From Bolinopsis microptera (lineage: Eukaryota > Ctenophora > Tentaculata > Lobata > Bolinopsidae): a DNA stretch of 64,000 nt. This document shows positions 14,201-26,425 of this stretch, in pieces. Where the stretch lies: positions 19,326,740 through 19,390,739 of the forward strand of contig NC_087074.1 in NCBI RefSeq assembly GCF_026151205.1, in the 5' to 3' direction. The position numbers and the translations under genes were made by a program. Each line of letters starts with the position of its first letter. Within the stretch, counting starts at the first letter, position 1. The notes under the pieces were generated by a model. It worked only from the letters and a program-made list of their open reading frames with translations. It was not told the origin of the DNA and made no database searches.

Positions 14201-17200
14201 TCGCTTAAAATAAACGCACATTAATTCACAATTTGTTAATTAATTTACCTGGTTTTAAGAGGATTAAATCGTGCAAACTGTCCTTCTAAGTCCTCTGTAC
14301 TTATTGAGTTGTCTAAGTTGCGAACTGAACATTTTTTTTTTATTAAATACTTTTCAAATTTTACTAAGTACAGCAATGGATGAATATAAAATAGAATCGT
14401 AATATCGAATATAAAATAGAATATAAATTAATTTTTTTTTCTTCGCATATTCGAGTTTTTTGTTTGAACTTGTATTCATTTTTAAATATTACGTTTAAAT
14501 ATATGCGTTATACAGTAATAATATTATTTTTCCAATAACATTATTAAATTTAAATGATTGAAAAGTAAACTAACCATAAACTGAGTTTGATGGAGGATTG
14601 TCGTTCTTATCTGTAGAAATTATTAACCGTTAGAAAAGGAGAAGAAAACATCAACTTAAATGTATTGAATAAGACAATTACAAATTGATCGACGACGGTG
14701 ATTTTTTTGGTAAAAGTTGTTTTTAAAACAAAATGAGATTGGACATAATTCAATATGATATAAATAAAAAAATAATATTAACTGACTGACTGACTTACAC
14801 GGATACATAATATAAAACTTTGACTCTAATGTAAACTGTAAAGCCTAGCCACTCAACCGTGAGGTAAGCAGCGATTAACACCACAGTCTACTAAATTAAT
14901 ACTAATAGATTTATCTTTGATAAATATCTTTAAAGGCTTTGTCAAAGTAAAGAGATCTTTTGAAAGATTCAGCGCAAAAATAGAAGGAATTGGACCACGT
15001 CTCATCACATATCTTCCAGCTACAACAAGAAAATACCGCTTTAGATGTACTAAAGTTTGACTTATGGCATCTTACAAAAAATGTGCGTGACAGTCAATAT
15101 TGTGATGTGTATGTTAGGTATTTAGTATGATAATTTGCTGGCTAGCAAAGTATTTAAGTTCACTAAGTGTTGTTTTTTCCGTACTAGGACACGCTTGAAT
15201 GGCTTGAATGTGTCTTCTTTGGGTATGTTTCTACTGTCGCGTCAAAGGTACCGACCTTTTATGTATCTATGAAAGAAGAAGTAAGCAAAATTGACGGACG
15301 TCATAATATTAGTTACTAGCTGGCCACAGGTGCTAACTAAATCTATGTAGCTAGAGTTTGGTGCTGGTCAGGATTCTAAGAATAGCATTATGTACCAAAT
15401 ACACTTGCACTCCTTGACATAGTTTCGTAGTTCATTTATAGACTTCACCATAGACTACTATATTTATAAGGGAGACGCAGCATAATTCTTGACAAGTAAC
15501 AGTGATTAGTTGATGACCAATAAAATTCGTAATTCGATGTCATGAGTAACAAAAATGCACCACCTCATAACATAACAATGTGATAATTAAGTATATTAAC
15601 CACAAAAATCTAGCGTATCAGGGATAGACATTTAAACAAATAACTTGCATTTTTAATTTATGCTTATGTAGACAGTGTAGTGACTAGTCAATGTAGTGAC
15701 TAGACAGACTTTGATTAAATACATAGATATTAGATAAAGAAACCACTCTTTAATACAAATCACGTTTTTAAAAACAAATCAAGTTTTTTAGACTTTTTAA
15801 TGAAGCTAAGCCATAAAAGTCATGTAGGAAAATTAAGATATCCGAATAGTTGAATCGTGAGGTATGTAAAGTGTTGTTGGGTGTGCTAATATGCCATATA
15901 TTTTACACGCTATGACGCAGAGTTGATGACGTATAAATAACATGAAAAACGCCTTATATAAAGTTATAAAAAGTTCGCCTTTTAACACATTTTTGGGATG
16001 AATAGCGAATCACTTGAAGGTAAGTTATGTAAAAATACTTTTAGACACGCTGGAGCTGTGAGGTCATTTCAAAATGGCAACTTACTTAACTTACTTAACT
16101 TACTTAACTTACTTAACTTACTTAACTTACTTAACTTACTTAACTTACTTAACTTACATAACTTACTTAACTTACTTAACTTACTTAACTCACTTAACTC
16201 ACTTAACTTACTTAACTTACTTAACTTACTTAACTTACTTAACTTACTTAACTTACTTAACTTACTTAACTTACTTAACTTACTTAACTTACTTAACTTA
16301 CTTAACTTACTTAACTTACTTAACTTACTTAACTTACTTAACTTACTTAACTTACTTAACTTACTTAACTTACTTAACTTACTTAACTTACTTAACTTAC
16401 TTAACTTACTTAACTTACTTAACTTACTTAACTTACTTCGATTATTGTTGTGATTTCCGGCGTACCAAGGAGGTTGCTTTGTGTTAAACTGAACTTTTAT
16501 CTTAGTGTCTTGTAAAGAGAACCCATTGAGATGTTTAACGGCCTCTTTGGCGTGGGAAGGGTCGTGATATTCAACAAATGCGTGTCCTCTGTTCTTGCTG
16601 GAGTGCTCTGTCATCATTAACCTGCATGACAGCCAATTACAGTTAACTTGGTACTGATGTTAATTGAGAATAGGTATAATGTTAAATCATGGCTTTTTCG
16701 ATAGATAAGAAAATTGTAGACGGTCAGCAATGAAATTCAGTAAATATCATACTTGACTTTGGCAGGTCCAAATCTGAGGAATAACTCTTTCAGTTCAGAT
16801 TCTGTTGTATCATAGCAAATATTAAAAACTGAAATAAATAAAAGGTTATCCGAAAAGAGTTGTCATAATACATGATGTTGCAAAGTTGGCCAGAACCAAC
16901 AAAAGCTCTTATCACGCTGTTATCAGCGTTGTCGACAGATTAAGCTGACTGGGTTAATTTAAATACAAGCTGTGTAACACAAAAAATATGTGCATTTTTA
17001 TAGAATAATTAGTTTTACTGGGCATGCTTAGGCAAGTGCTAAGTCTTTGACTTACCAAATAATGCTCTCTCAGAAAATGACTGTTCAGCAGTCTTGTCTG
17101 AAAAATTAACTTGGTTAATAAGTCCTAATTACAGCAGACATAATCCTGATCCTTTGAGTTTATAATCTTGATTATACTAGAATATGTTTAAAGTTCCGCA

Positions 17201-17667
17201 GAAACAAAAAGATAACCTCAACTTATCAACACCATATTCTCTAATTGCAATAAATAAGCAAACACTTAGTAATAACGACGAATAACAACGTGACATTATG
17301 ATCACAATACACATTTCTCGATAAATGTAACATCAATATTCAATATCCATGACATATTAATTAACATTCACATGAACAATAAATTATATGTGCATGATGG
17401 AAAATTCGGAAAATTGGAAATGTTTCTATACTGCACTTATTTGTTATCAGAACTTTTTACTTATCATTGCAACAGATATTGAAGTGATATTCAGTTATTA
17501 TGTGGTCTTCTAAATAAATTATATTGTTAGTTTGATATTATTAAATCACATTATTCTGTTAAACTAAATCTGTCAGAAGGTTGTTAACATTATTAAACAG
17601 AAAACATACCTGAATATTTAGGGGTAAACGATGATTTAGTCACATTTTCTGGGACTGATTCACTCAT
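5292..17667 (-). CDS. Three-RRM RNA-binding protein with coiled coil and low-complexity tail (25 exons)
   Basis: Coding exons, in transcript order: 17667-17610, 17097-17056, 16828-16753, 16621-16437, 14610-14575, 14324-14249, 13691-13531, 12094-11955, 11461-11394, 11275-11080, 10908-10757, 10580-10457, 10138-9992, 9881-9744, 9611-9424, 9310-9115, 8768-8622, 8476-8356, 8235-7978, 7828-7727, 6834-6691, 6469-6264, 6060-5818, 5635-5510, 5346-5292. Phases agree at every junction except 9424/9310, where one base is unresolved. RRM1 (about residues 34-110) has VFNICY and GHAFVEY. RRM2 (133-211) has VRNLDN and KGYAFVDF. A charged coiled coil spans 212-280, a Lys/Arg-rich NLS-like stretch 281-346, and RRM3 (347-438) has VFVGGL and KGFGFVSY. 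The remaining ~690 residues are Pro/Gln/Ser/Asn-rich with an RGG and poly-Asn patch. The start (MSESVPENV) is the first ATG before a good donor. Probably a nuclear or cytoplasmic mRNA-binding protein; orthology not assigned. Confidence 0.85.
6608..6682. repeat. 11-bp tandem repeat just inside an intron of the RRM gene
   Basis: Six or so units of ACCACAATATT start about ten bases past the donor of the exon at 6691-6834. On the transcript strand each unit reads TATTGTGGTAA and so contains a weak donor-like GGTAAT. Confidence 0.85.
12801..12897. repeat. 33-bp tandem repeat, three copies, intronic
   Basis: Three near-identical 33-bp units (GTGCTGTGGTACAAATACGG and flank) lie in the intron between the RRM2 exon and the coiled-coil exon of the minus-strand gene. 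Confidence 0.85.
13963..14108. repeat. 70-bp tandem duplication, intronic
   Basis: Two identical 70-bp units starting CTGAACAGTAAAGTATGG are followed by the start of a third. They lie between the two exons that encode RRM2. Confidence 0.85.
16079..16438 (-). repeat. 9-bp minisatellite made of 5' splice sites, ~40 units
   Basis: On the transcript strand the unit is AGTAAGTTA. The array begins exactly at the donor of the RRM1 exon (16437-16621, ending ...AATCGA A|GTAAGT). Every unit therefore contains the consensus donor GTAAGT. The variant units keep it too: two read GTGAGT and one reads TATGTAAGT. Because nine is a multiple of three and the unit has no stop in the exon's frame, use of a distal donor would add Ser-Lys-Leu repeats. 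Long open frames across the array on either strand are by-products of the repeat. Confidence 0.9.
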
Positions 17668-18089
17668 TACCTACTAAAGGTAATCTTTTTAATACAGCAG
17701 TTATATTATTTAAAGTTTTAAAGTTTTAAAAGTTCCACCGACCTAGTCTGCGTGTATAATTATAGAATATAGATCATTATAGTCAATAGTCATGACACTT
17801 GCACTCCACATATCAAAGGATAATACTTGTATGAGGCATTTCCACTTTTACTGAGAGACATGACAAGCATGATGACCATGGTACTCAAAAACTGGAACAT
17901 CAAAACTGGTAACTTTTAGTGAAAATGGAGAGAAAGCTTATAGTGAACTTGGTGAGTAGGTAGATGGAAACCGAGCTCTTGGTATTGTCGTATAACTTAC
18001 CAGAATACACATATAATATTTCAATTTGATATTTCGAAATAAAAATAAAAATGGTGCAAAATGGTGAATGATTTTCATGTTGGGTGAAG
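17668..18089. other. Upstream region of the RRM gene, no gene seen
   Basis: AT-rich sequence lies upstream of the first coding exon and probably includes its promoter and 5' untranslated region. No clear TATA box or other motif could be placed with confidence. Confidence 0.4.
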
Positions 18090-18407
18090 TGGGGGATCAT
18101 GAGTATTTTTGAGAATTTTTGAATCTGAGAATTTTACCATTTTCGCCGGGAATACTCAAAAATGTCTCAAAAAGAGAAATTCAGCATGGATTTTTAATTT
18201 TCTCAAAAATTGTCCACTCAAAAATAGTGATATACCAAATCATTCTTCATATCAGTGCAATGTGGTCCAATTGAGATGAGAATCAATTTTTGAAAATGAG
18301 TTTTTCGCCTTTTCTCAAAAGTACTCAAAAATAATTTTTGAGAATTTGGCCATCTTCGTCGGGACTCTCAAAAATACTCATGATTCCCCCCCCCCCCCCC
18401 CCCCCCC
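18090..18407. mobile_element. MITE-like element with CTCAAAAAT repeats, ending in poly-C
   Basis: GGGGGATCATGAGTATTTT at the left is inverted at the right (AAAATACTCATGATTCCCC), enclosing about 300 bp with many CTCAAAAAT/ATTTTTGAG units in both orientations. The right end runs into 22 C residues (18386-18407). No transposase is present. Confidence 0.6.
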
Positions 18408-19019
18408 TGAAGTTATGGATATAAGAATGTACCAGATACCTTAAGAACGACAAATTTAGTCTACCATGAATTTAGTCAACCAAATTTATTGAGGCGAAAT
18501 TTTTCAGCGACTAATTTGAAAGTAGACCAAAATTTCAGTAGAGCATATATGACATGAATATCATTGAGCTTACATTGTTTATAATTAATATAATGACATC
18601 ACCGTTGCTAAGTTGCTGAAATACTTAGACTATTGTCTATTACACATGCAATCCATTGCTTTTATGTTTACAAATAATATAAATTGCTTTATGCAACAAA
18701 TCATTTAATCAACATGCCTGCCGTTAAACTTTAAAGTATGAATTTAAAGTATGACTGATGATCATGTGCAAAATCTGGGAAAAAAGTAGCTAAATAATGG
18801 AAAAATAAAATAAATGGAATGGAAAATGGTCTCGAAAAGTTGAAAAATGTGACTAAAATTAATGTAGACTAAAAATGTGTGGCTAAAATTATGGTAACCA
18901 AAATTTTTGTAACCAAATTTATTGTGAACCAAATTTATTGGCCTTAAGGTAGCTCCATTTCATCACAGTTTCGTGAATTATGACTACTCACTCTACACTC
19001 TACTATCACGTCGCGTGAC
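18408..19019. other. Non-coding; short degenerate repeats
   Basis: Repeated ACCAAATTTATTG and GTAGACTAAAAT-like phrases occur near 18470-18540 and 18850-18950. No gene was seen. Confidence 0.4.
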
Positions 19020-19760
19020 TTACTTATACTTACAATACAAGCGATATTCCAACTTCCAAGCTAGTATTCCGATTCTCATAGTCCACATATGTATATTGTA
19101 TACAAACACTTCTGTCTTCTGGGTGACATCTTGTGACCCCCAACCCATGTAGCTGAGACACCTCACAGCAAGTAGACCAAAGTGGCTCTTGTTTGTGAAA
19201 GATGTATAAACTACCCGTCGAAGCGGTGGGTTGGGAGTCTCCCCTGGGATCATTTCATCCGTAAAATTTTACATAATATAAAAGCTACAATAAATTATCT
19301 ATAAAATTTACATAAACAAACTTAGGAGACCTCATAGCTCATCTTCTGAGGGATGGGTTGAAGGATGCATCATCCTCTGATTCCCCTGAGTGCTATGAGT
19401 GTGCTTCGTAGCAGATCAAACCTGAATCGCGTTCTGATGTGATTTTTGACCTGGCTCTTAACTTCTTTATTATGGTCAGCTATCATCTCAGAGATACTAT
19501 CTACGATCACAGTGCAGAGTGGTCCCATACCTCCAGATGTTGTAAAGACTAGTGGGACAAAGGACCCTTTCTCTGACTGAAGTACTCTTCTTCATAGAGA
19601 TCTTTCTTCTCTTTCTCATGCGCACTGTAGATTTTATCTAGTGGCCTAAACGTATTTGAGTAGCAATTAGGATGAGTGACCCTGACGTTTGAAGGGTGCA
19701 TACAGTCCAACAGCTGCTACATCAAGACGGGCTTCATCCTGGGTGTTGGTCTTCCTGGAG
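19020..19760 (-). pseudogene. Degenerate copy of a nuclease-like repeat (related to 32112-32785)
   Basis: Read on the minus strand, 19300-19750 matches the plus-strand segment 32130-32600, and 19100-19260 matches 32640-32785. The copy has multiple frame breaks. The shared block includes the stretch CAACCCATGTAGCTGAGACA, which also opens the PHD LINE at 28444. Confidence 0.6.
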
Positions 19761-19965
19761 AATGAAGTTGGTTGGACTGGCAGGAGTGCAGGTTCTATCC
19801 TTCCATCCTTACACTTTGCTTCCTAAAGAGAAACTGCAGTATCTTTTATGGAATTGTGGTGCATGGAAACGTATCCACCTAATTTACAATCAATGATCAA
19901 TGGGAAATGGCGTGGTAGACACTGTCAGAAACAGAAACAACTACAAACTATAAAATCATTTTCAT

Positions 19966-20030
19966 GAGGATTGTTTCTTGTTTCATTGAAAACTTTCTTG
20001 TTTCATTGAAAACTTTCTTGTTTCATTGAC
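19966..20030. repeat. 20-bp tandem repeat, three copies
   Basis: Three copies of a unit containing CTTGTTTCATTGAAAACTTT are in direct tandem. Confidence 0.8.
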
Positions 20031-20206
20031 AATCTCAAATCAAACACCTGATCAACAGTAATGTTACCAGACTGGATCAGGAAGATAGGTCTAAAATGGC
20101 ACACTAAGATGATAATGGGTAAAAAACATGCCACCATCATCAGAAACTTGGACACTACACTCAGTAACAAGAGGCAGAAAAATATAACTGCAATGTACCT
20201 TATCAC

Positions 20207-21430
20207 GGGACACTGTTATTAAAAAAAAGCGTCACTATCATTTGCAGATCAAACACCAGTGCCTGTCCTATGTGAGGCGAAAAAGAAGAGACTTGCATGT
20301 TCTAGATCAGATTCCAAAACTGCAAAGTTAATAGAAACAATACTTACTTGTACTTGATTAGGTCTCCTCAATCATTCGAGTGGCCTGCACCAATGAACTC
20401 CCGTTTGTGACGTATCATCTCCCTCCAAAGTTTGCGGTCACTAGCCATCTCGCTCGCTCGCTCGCTCCTTCTACGTCTATGTCAGTGTTTCCTGTAAACA
20501 CTGCAGCATCTTCCAGCAAAAAGATAGAATCTCTAATAGCGTTGTGGCGCATGCTAACGTAACCACCTAGTTTACAGTCAAGGGCGTGGTAGATACTGTT
20601 AACAAAGGATGCAGAAGAATAACAAAGGATGCAGAAGAATTCCTTCGAATAGAGATAAAACTATAAAAAGTTGATCATATTCCAACTACTATACTACACC
20701 ACCCCTATGATTAGTGAGCCGGGTTCAATGTTAGACCGGACGAAGTATATATTTCATGAGCCGGGTTCAATGCTAGACCTGACGAAAATATGGCTACATC
20801 TCAACAATAGATAACACAGCAAAGGTGCTATTACAGTTAAATTCTGTTACCTGAACTCAACTAAACAGTTTTAATATTATAGCATATACTATAATATTAT
20901 GAAAGATATTTTGTGTCAAAATGAGGTTGTTTAATCATTTTTACACACCAAAGGTTGTTGTGTGCTTTTAATTAATTTATTATTGTTTAAAAGTTTATAT
21001 TGAGAATTTTATACAGTAGTCTATAGACTGATTAAATTATTTACTGGTCACGTAGATGTGGTTTTAAGAATTTTATGACATTGAACAAATTTATTCATTG
21101 CGAATTTAAAGGATTGCTAGTATTTTATGTGTTCACTTCTGCACGTTTAGGTAGTTGCTCTTGTGACCAGAGTTTTAGACTTATATATATATCAACAAAG
21201 TTCTTTTTCTGACCTATGTCTCCTATAAAGAAATCACTGTTGTTCTTAGGATTTCGATACAAGAGCGATTCCTTATGTATCCCACAGCATCTGAATACCT
21301 TTGCCCTGTCTGGTATTCCATTTTACTATCCAGCTTCTTTACAAGTCTTTCAGCTTCACCACCCAATCCACCAGACGTTGAGAAAACTAACTGCAAAGTT
21401 AATTTTTAAAATTTTTTAAAGGAAAGAAAA
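20207..21430. other. No gene seen; small tandem duplication near 20717-20790
   Basis: GAGCCGGGTTCAATG...AGACC...GACGAA occurs twice in tandem near 20717 and 20758. A CTCG microsatellite lies near 20451. Open frames are short and not convincing. Confidence 0.4.
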
Positions 21431-21860
21431 ATTAGGAAAGAAAAATTTTATTTACCACAAAACAATCAATACATAATGTTATATTCATAAATAAATTCAA
21501 ATTTCAATTTCAAACACATATACAGTACGCCGCGCACACAGCCACAATTTTCAATTGTTCAGAAATTCGTAGGTCAGCTGTAGGCGCCGCGCACAGGATT
21601 TATTTAATTGTTATCTTACAATTAGGAAAGAAAAATTTTTTTTTTAGGAAAGAAAAATTTTTATTTACCACAAAACAATCAATACATAATGTTATATTCA
21701 TAAATAAATTCAAATTTCAATTTCAAACACATACACAGTACGCCGCGCACACAGCCACAATTTAAAATTGTTCAGAAATTCGTAGGTCAGCTGTAGGCGC
21801 CGCGCACCTTATCTATTTAATTGTTATCTTACAATTACATGTCACATTTCTTAATTTCTA
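21431..21860. repeat. ~215-bp tandem duplication
   Basis: Two copies begin at GGAAAGAAAAATTTT (21431 and about 21645). Both contain GTACGCCGCGCACACAGCC and end near TTGTTATCTTACAATTA. They abut the larger 1.39-kb duplicated unit. Confidence 0.8.
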
Positions 21861-24800
21861 GAGCCAAAATTTCAGATGCAAAATAATTTAAAAGAAAGAT
21901 ATTTCTGTCGTTCACGCAGTACAGGCCGTGAACACTGCGACCTAATTAATATAATAATGGAGAGATTCCAAAAAACCGCGCGCTCGTTATTTGTGATAAA
22001 ATTGAGTGCGCGCCACTGTCAACCGCAGTACCGCTCAAGCATGAAGTACTAAGCGGTACGCAGTTTTGCGTGAGGCGTAGACATTTGTAGCACACGTTTC
22101 ATTCAACTAATCCATTATGTGACATGTAATTATATTAAAGCAAAAAGAATATTAATTTTAGTAATAATTGACGTAAACATATGTGTTTAAATAACATCTA
22201 TAATCTAGCGAGTTACTTATACCATTTGTTTGTATCATTGATTATATATGTTAACACTAGCCTATATTATGATGGAGATATACATTGCATTATATTATAT
22301 AATTGCTCCAATATTCAACACTGCTAAACAACAAATACCTACTCGCCCATCGATGAAGCAGTCGCCAAAACAAAGCTCAAAGTTAATATATCCTCGTACT
22401 TCGTTTTGGAAACTGGTGGAAACTAGTGGTTCAATAAGAAAAGTGAGGTTGAAAACTATAAACCAATATCCCTTACTTGTTTAGTCATGAAAGTTTTTGA
22501 GCGCATTGTTAAACGTAAACTGCTTTCTTTGACAAGTACCCTTCTTGATCCCAGGCAGCATGGTTTTCTAGAGCACAAGTCATGCACAACCAATATGGTT
22601 GACTTTTGTGATAGCCTGGCATTGTCTCTTAACGAAAACATTATCAATCATGTTGTGTATTTTGATTTTGCTAAGGCATTTGATTCTGTAAATCATGATA
22701 TCCTTCTTCATAAGCTAAAGACCTTATATAACATTGATGGTACACTTCTCAAATTTCTTACCAATTACCTTCAAGGCCGTTACCAAAGAGTGGTTATTGG
22801 TAATGAGATGTCATCTACCCTCTCAGTTAATTCTGGTGTCCCCCAGGGCTCTATTCTTGGTCCCTTACTTTTTGTATTGTTTATCAATGATATTCCTCTT
22901 GGCCTTTCGGATAATACTGATATTGTTTTGTATGCCGATGATACAAAAATCTGGCGTAAAATACATTCATCTTCTGATAATACTAATTTACAAATGGATA
23001 TAGACTATCTCTCTGACTGGGCACTAAGAAACAAAATGCGATTCCATCCAGCAAAATGTAAAGTGCTTATTGTTTCAGGAAAACCATCTTTATCTCCTCC
23101 ATTTGCATATAATCTTGATGGCTCTCCTCTTGTGTATGTAGAGTTAGAAAAAGATCTTGGAGTCGATGTTACTCCTAAGCTAAGTTGGAATAGTCAGTGC
23201 GACAGAATTTATACTAAGGCCTGCCAACAACTTGGTATGGTCAGAAGAGATGGCCATATTGTCATTGATCAGAAACGTCGCCGGGCGCTTTACCTCTCCC
23301 TGGTTCGTAGCCAATTCGAAAATTGTTCCATGATCTGGCGCCCTTGTAATAAATCACTTAGTGATAAATTAGAAAGTCTCCAAAAGAGAGCTATTAAATG
23401 GATTCTGTCTGAAGAGGGCCGCAGTTATCCACCTGAGCAATATGTCAAAAAGTGCAAGCTTGTCGACATTCTCCCTTTGTCTCAAAAGTTTGACTTGAAT
23501 GATCTTATTTTTTTCCACAAAGTTCTTAACAATTTAATTCCTGTATCGCTGCCTCACTATCTCTCTTTATATCAGGGCACTTCTCGACTAAGACGTTGCC
23601 ACCTCGACAGTCTGTCTATTGTGTCATCAATTTTACCTAAGTTAAGTCAGAATTCACACACCACATGTACCTCAAATAGCCCACTGGCAAAATCATTTTT
23701 CTACAGAACCCATATACTGTGGAATGGACTCCATTTACAGATAAGACAGATTGTGTCTACTAGTCTTTTCAAAGCTGAGGTCACTAAGCATCTATGGAAA
23801 TGTTTATTGGATAGTGAAACAACAGTCTAGCCTAGTCTCTTTGCTCCCCATATTATTATTATTTTTGTTTTATTAATTTTTTTATATACCTTCCTATACT
23901 TTCAACATCATATCACACTTCACCCGCACACCTTCTCACACATTAATGACCATTTCAGACCTGTATCTAATGTATCTGGAATTTGACGTATTGAAATACC
24001 AATTTTGACTCTATATCCACAGTTATTCACCATGGATTTGTTTGTTATTAAATAGTTTTTCATAAATTTTTGGATTTAGATTAATTCGATGTAATGGGTC
24101 CAAGTTACTGCGGACATAGTTCACTATGTGTTTACCGTGTTTGGGTGCCCATCATATTTTACAGATGGGGGCGATATTTTGAACGATTCTATTTTATATT
24201 CATCTATTGCTGTACTCTGTAAAATTTGAAAAGTATTTAATAAAAAAAAATTGTGTATTCGATGGGCAAGCACTCGCCACTCGAGGCCGAGACAAACGGC
24301 ACCAGCTCCGCCCTGCAACCATGAAGTAATGTAAGCAGTAAGGCGGGGCGGTGGTGTGCGCCGCTTATACGGCCCACAGCACGAGACATTTTGAGCTCCA
24401 AGACTATAAAAGTCCCGAATTAAACATAGCGACTTACCATCGTCAGCCGTCAAAAATTTAGAATTTGTATGTTATAAACTCTACACCTGCTATCAGTATA
24501 ACATGTAATTTAGTTTGTTATTGGCTAAATTTTCAACTCGATTAAGCGATGCAGACGGATGAACTAGGCTTCTCCTCCGTCAAAAACACAATGAGAGGGG
24601 GTTGTGGAAGGACACGAACACTATTCGTTAACTCGTACCCCGGGTACCCCCTAGAACCGTGTCCCATCAGAGAGAGCCCATCACCCGTCAGATCGAAAAC
24701 AGTGTTTTAGTTTTGATATATGCTGTACCAATTACAATAAATGGTAAGTCAAGGCTGACGTTGGTAGCAAAATATAAAGTGACACGTCACAACAAAATAA

Positions 24801-26404
24801 CCACTACACACTACACACTATACGCTATAACTATTGTACACAGTACACAGTATAACTTAAATATAAAATATAAACAAGTTACAAGAGACAAAAGAGTTTA
24901 CAGAAGAGTTTTACATCGGCTCAGCACCGCCAGGACATTGGCTATAAACGTGGGTCAATTAGTTTGATTTGGTATGGCTCGACCGGGAAAGTGGTCGAAA
25001 TTAGTGCTCTTAATGAATTACATGTCGCATTTCTTAATTACTAGAGCCAAAATTTCAGAAGCAAAATAATTTAAAACATATTTCTGTCGTTCACGCAGTA
25101 CAGGCCGTGAGCACTGCGATCTAATTAATAGATCGAATAATAATAATGGAGAAATTCCAAAAACCGCGCGCTCGTTATTTGTGATTAAATTGAGTGCGCG
25201 CCTCTGTGAACAGCAGTACCGCTCAAGCATGAAGTACTAAGCGGTACGCAGTTCTGCGTGAGGCGTAGACATTTGTAGCACACGTTTCATTCAACTAATC
25301 AATTATGTGACATGTAATTATATTAAAGCAAAAAGAATATTAATTTTAGTAATAATTGACGTAAACATATGTGTTTAAATAACATTTATAATCTAGCTAG
25401 TTACCAATAATATAATACTATTTGTTTGTATTATTGATTATATATGTTTACACTAGCCTATATTATGATGGAGATATACATTATATAATTGCTCCAATAT
25501 TCAACACTGCTAAACAACAAATACCTACTCACCCATCGATGAAGCAGTCGCCAAAACAAAGCTCAAAGTTAATATACCTTCGTACTTCGTTTTGGAAACT
25601 GTAGAATGCCAGTAAATAATTAGTGTTTCAATCGTGTATTCGATGGGCAAGCACTCGCCACTCGAGGCCGAGACAAACGGCACCGGCTCCGCCCTGCAAC
25701 CATGAAGTAATGTAAGCAGTAAGGCGGGGCGGTGGTGTGCGCCGTTTATACGGCCCACAGCACGAGACATTTTGAGCTCCAAGACTTAAGACTATAAAAG
25801 TCCCGAGTTAAACGTAGCGACTTACCATCGTCAGCCGTCAAAAATTTAGAATTTGTATGTTATAAACTCTACATCTGACATCAGTATAACATTTAATTTA
25901 GTTTGTTATTGGCTAAATTTTTAACTCTATTAAGCGATGCAGACGGATGAACTAGGCTCCTCCTCCGTCAAAAACACAATGAGAGGGGATTGTGGAAGGA
26001 CACGAACACTATTCGTTAACTCGTACCCCGGGTACCCCCTAGAACTATGTCCCATCAGAGAGAGCCCATCACCCGACAGATTGAAAACAGTGTTTTAATT
26101 TTGATATATGCTGTACCAATTACAATAAATGGTAAGTCAAGGCTGACGTTGGTAGCAAAATATAAAGTGACACGTTACAACAAAATAAGCACTACACACT
26201 ACACACTATACGCTATAACTATTGTACACAGTACACAGTATAACTAAAATATAAAATATAAACAAGTTACAAGAGACAAAAGAGTTTACAGAAGAGTTTT
26301 ACATCGGCTCAGCACCGCCAGGACATTGGCTATACACGTGGGTCAATTAGTTTGATTTGGTATGGTTCGACCGGGAAGGTGGTCGAAATTAGTGCTCTTA
26401 ATGA
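21834..26404. repeat. Tandem duplication of a ~1.39-kb unit; first copy interrupted by a LINE
   Basis: Copy 2 (25017-26404) matches copy 1 (21834-25016) except that copy 1 has about 1.84 kb of LINE sequence from 22412 to 24251. Both copies start ATTACATGTC and end GTGCTCTTAATGA. Each carries a TATA-like CTATAAAAGTCCCGA (about 24404 and 25791) and a GCGCGC-flanked hairpin. The unit codes for nothing recognisable. It could be an LTR-like or non-autonomous element. Confidence 0.8.
22433..23830 (+). pseudogene. 5'-truncated LINE reverse transcriptase (YADD type)
   Basis: The open frame encodes most of a non-LTR reverse transcriptase: ENYKPISLT at the start, YFDFAKAFDSVNHDIL (motif A), NSGVPQGSILGPLLF (motif B) and VLYADDTKIW (motif C, catalytic Asp pair), then a thumb-like LGVDVTPKLSW and a C-terminal WNGL...LFKAEVTKHLW typical of LINE tails. 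The endonuclease and start of the reverse transcriptase are missing, as expected for target-primed insertion that stopped early. The 3' end is AATAAAAAAAAATT at 24238-24251. The frame itself is uninterrupted, so the insertion may be fairly young. Clade not fixed; CR1/jockey-like. Confidence 0.85.
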
Positions 26405-26425
26405 GTCATCACTGTCGTCTGAATA

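Noticed and set aside
15998-16487. Long Leu-Asn-Leu and Thr-Tyr-Leu open frames on the plus strand
   Set aside because: They only read through the 9-bp minisatellite; the gene here is on the minus strand.
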